Assembly (NCBI GenBank): GCA_002697065.1
Contig: NZTJ01000027.1
Coordinates: 1 to 7,247, forward strand
Source of the DNA: Methanobacteriota archaeon
GTDB lineage: Archaea > Thermoplasmatota > Poseidoniia > Poseidoniales > Thalassarchaeaceae
DNA length: 7,247 nucleotides
Direction of reading: 5' to 3'
Every line of letters begins with the position of its first letter. Within the stretch, counting starts at the first letter, position 1. Below, one piece after another: positions 5,741 to 7,247 of the stretch. A program made the position numbers and the translations under genes. The notes beneath the pieces are model-generated. The model searched no databases. It saw only the letters and a program-made list of their open reading frames with translations, and was not told the origin of the DNA.

Positions 5741-6970
5741 TCAACGACATGCTCGACGATAAACCTCAAGGAATCTCTCGGCGTTACCTTCGAGAGTGAA
5801 TCTATCCAGCACCCTCAGCCTTCCTTGGGCTCCCTTCTGCAGAAGGCCCTCACCGGACGAAATCTCTGAGGCTATCACTTCAGAAAGAGAGTCGACTGAT
5901 CCAAGCTCGAAGAGTGCCCCTACGCTAGAGTCAACCATCTCTGGAAGAGGGCCATTATCCACGGTTACCACTGGGGTTCCAGAGCTCATTGCCTCCAGAG
6001 GGATCAGTCCTTGTCCCTCGTAGTATGATGGGTAAACAACTAGGTCAGAGACCCTGTACATCTCGGAAATCTCGTCGAAGCTCATTCCTGATTCTATCGT
6101 AACTCTGTCTTTGATTCCTAGTCTTGTGGCCATTCTGTTGAGTTTTCCACGGAGGGAACCTCTGCCGATAATTACCAAGTGGGAGTCCGTATACTGAGCT
6201 ACCTTGGAGAAAGATCGTAGTAGCAAACCGTGTCCTTTCCGAGCTGCTAGCCTTCCAACTGCAAGCAATAGCTTGGTCTCAGCGTCTAGACCATACCGCT
6301 TTCTAATTTCACTCAGATTATGAGTTTCTGATTCGCTATCGAGATGCATAGGGACAAACATTCCCGTGTCAACGCCCCAGTGGATGACTTCACAGTCCCA
6401 ATTATGAGGAGCGGAGTACCTCGATTCTAGATCTTTTCTGGTTGCTTCAGAGTTGGGCACAACTACCGAAGACTTCCGGATTGCCGATCTCTCGAAGTTG
6501 GAGTATCTGCCTGCCATGAAGCGAATTGCTATATCATTCGGATTGGACCAAACTGCTGGCTCCCCGTATCTAGCTGCAAGAGTGAGGCCGTCCCTCTCTC
6601 CTAGCCAGGTACCGTGCATCGAAGATACGACTGGTGCCACATCACTGGTGCACCTGTCGAATTGAGAGTCGTTCCAAGATACCATTGGACAGTGGAGGTG
6701 AACCACATCTACTGGATTCTCGGAGTGGAGGCGGATTAGAGCTTTGAGGGCGGATCTACCATATGATCGGGTGAATTCTAGTGGAAGCTTCAACCATGGT
6801 ACCTCGATGATCTCCACGTTTTCCAACTGCGGCGGCTCGCCCGTGGACTTCCTAGTGATTACAGTTATTTTATGGCCCATATCTGCCAATCTTGAGGATA
6901 GATGGTACACAGTTGAGCCCATTCCGCCCCAACGAGGGGGGTACTCACCAGAAATCATTGCGACATGCAT
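5741..6970 (-). CDS. Glycosyltransferase family 4 (GT-B fold) protein
   Basis: Retaining glycosyltransferase predicted to move a sugar from a nucleotide-sugar to a glycan or lipid acceptor on the cytosolic membrane face; donor and acceptor cannot be told. The 409 residues show both Rossmann halves. N-terminal acceptor half: ISGEYPPRWGGMG (6-18), VDVVHLH (87-93), SSMHGTW (116-122), VVPNSEATRKDL (170-181). C-terminal donor half: VIHWGVDTGMF (195-205), LLAVGRLAARKGHGLLL (235-251, with Arg240 and Lys245 as usual donor-phosphate contacts), VIIGRG (266-271), and EGQGLIPLEAMSSGTPVV (318-335), whose Glu318 and Glu326 form the EX7E motif. No membrane segment is evident. The ATG at 6970 gives the usual family N-terminus; an in-frame ATG at 7003 would add 11 residues and crowd the divergent gene. 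It heads the minus-strand pair with the AI-2E gene. Family confidence is high, exact function unknown. Confidence 0.93.
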   Translation of the reverse strand: MHVAMISGEYPPRWGGMGSTVYHLSSRLADMGHKITVITRKSTGEPPQLENVEIIEVPWLKLPLEFTRSYGRSALKALIRLHSENPVDVVHLHCPMVSWNDSQFDRCTSDVAPVVSSMHGTWLGERDGLTLAARYGEPAVWSNPNDIAIRFMAGRYSNFERSAIRKSSVVVPNSEATRKDLESRYSAPHNWDCEVIHWGVDTGMFVPMHLDSESETHNLSEIRKRYGLDAETKLLLAVGRLAARKGHGLLLRSFSKVAQYTDSHLVIIGRGSLRGKLNRMATRLGIKDRVTIESGMSFDEISEMYRVSDLVVYPSYYEGQGLIPLEAMSSGTPVVTVDNGPLPEMVDSSVGALFELGSVDSLSEVIASEISSGEGLLQKGAQGRLRVLDRFTLEGNAERFLEVYRRACR

Positions 6971-7071
6971 GTAGTTCGCCAGCAAACCGGTCTGGGAAGG
7001 CATTATTGAAGAGAACGGGAAGGAGAATCACTACAATGGTTCAAAAATGGGAGCATTTTAGGCAAATTCCC
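6971..7071. promoter_or_regulatory. Divergent intergenic region with likely promoters for both glycosyltransferase genes
   Basis: With the family-supported starts (6970 on minus, 7072 on plus) these 101 nt separate two divergent genes and must hold a promoter for each, unless transcripts begin further out. AT-rich candidates are TTCAAAAAT at 7040-7048, about 26 nt before the ATG at 7072 and so correctly placed for a leaderless archaeal transcript, and on the minus strand TTCAATAAT around 7001-7009, about 34 nt before the ATG at 6970. Neither is a strong match to the archaeal TATA consensus. No Shine-Dalgarno site or long inverted repeat is visible. Confidence 0.35.
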
Positions 7072-7247
7072 ATGGAAGCACAATTACCCGTTCACGTAAC
7101 TGTCGTAATTCCCACCAGAAACGAAGAGGAGGCAATCGTGGGAACTATTCAATCGGTACCTAACGACGGGTGGTGCAAGAAGCTGGACTTCTTGGTAATT
7201 GACGGGAATTCAGAGGACAGGACTAGGGAGCTAGCCGAAGATGAGGG
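7072..7247 (+). CDS. Glycosyltransferase family 2 (GT-A fold), N-terminal fragment
   Basis: Beginning of a gene cut by the window edge; 58 complete codons are seen. TVVIPTRNEEEAI (10-22) is the first beta strand and nucleotide-binding loop of GT2 enzymes, and VIDGNSEDRT (42-51) is the DGxSxDxT motif that includes the first nucleotide-contacting Asp. The pattern is closest to dolichyl-phosphate mannosyl/glucosyltransferase-like and other polyprenyl-linked GT2 proteins, which make lipid-linked sugars for N-glycosylation or surface glycans, but the DxD and C-terminal part are missing from view. I chose ATG 7072 because it leaves 8 residues before the first strand. An in-frame ATG at 7036 would add 12 residues. 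It runs divergently from the GT4 gene, suggesting a surface-glycan locus that continues to the right. Confidence 0.88.
   Translation, partial: MEAQLPVHVTVVIPTRNEEEAIVGTIQSVPNDGWCKKLDFLVIDGNSEDRTRELAEDE

Noticed and set aside
5796..6974. Three short plus-strand open frames (75, 70 and 76 codons) inside the glycosyltransferase gene
   Set aside because: All are antisense to conserved GT4 coding sequence and have no start-site support or motifs.
1..7247. CRISPR array, tRNA or rRNA gene, insertion sequence or toxin-antitoxin pair
   Set aside because: No regularly spaced repeats, no tRNA-like arms in the gaps, no transposase motifs or terminal repeats, and every long stretch is explained by a recognisable gene.

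Overview
The window looks like archaeal chromosomal DNA, most likely from a mesophilic marine euryarchaeon of the Marine Group II / Poseidoniales kind. This placement is inference. It rests on heavy use of AGG/AGA for Arg and ATA for Ile, an archaeal-style short M29 aminopeptidase-like protein, few Shine-Dalgarno sites, tight gene packing, and AI-2E and glycosyltransferase genes beside housekeeping genes. No rRNA, tRNA, mobile element, CRISPR array or phage gene is visible. I see seven genes, one cut by the right edge and one possibly cut by the left.

Left block, plus strand, 1-4610: a carbamate kinase (about 12-920), a bacterial-type threonyl-tRNA synthetase (998-2938), a short M29/COG2309-type aminopeptidase-like protein (2975-3994) and a thiamine pyrophosphokinase-like protein (4005-4610). 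Spacings are 77, 36 and 10 nt, so they may form one co-directional transcription unit of unrelated housekeeping functions: carbamoyl phosphate/ATP metabolism, tRNA charging, peptide turnover and thiamine salvage. A perfect 7-bp hairpin sits in the 77-nt gap.

Right block, minus strand, 4614-6970: a group 4 glycosyltransferase and, 23 nt downstream, an AI-2E family membrane protein, probably co-transcribed. The AI-2E gene converges on the thiamine pyrophosphokinase gene with only 3 nt between stop codons. Divergent from the glycosyltransferase, at 7036 or 7072 on the plus strand, is the start of a group 2 (GT-A) glycosyltransferase that leaves the window. The two glycosyltransferases suggest the edge of a cell-surface glycan or glycolipid locus.

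I do not see a clearly new multi-gene system. The best leads are altered signature residues in otherwise recognisable enzymes: the first glycine loop of the carbamate kinase, the substrate loop of the thiamine pyrophosphokinase, and presumed metal ligands of the M29-like protein. The bacterial architecture of the ThrRS and the hairpin before it also deserve a look. All family comparisons are from memory, without alignments.
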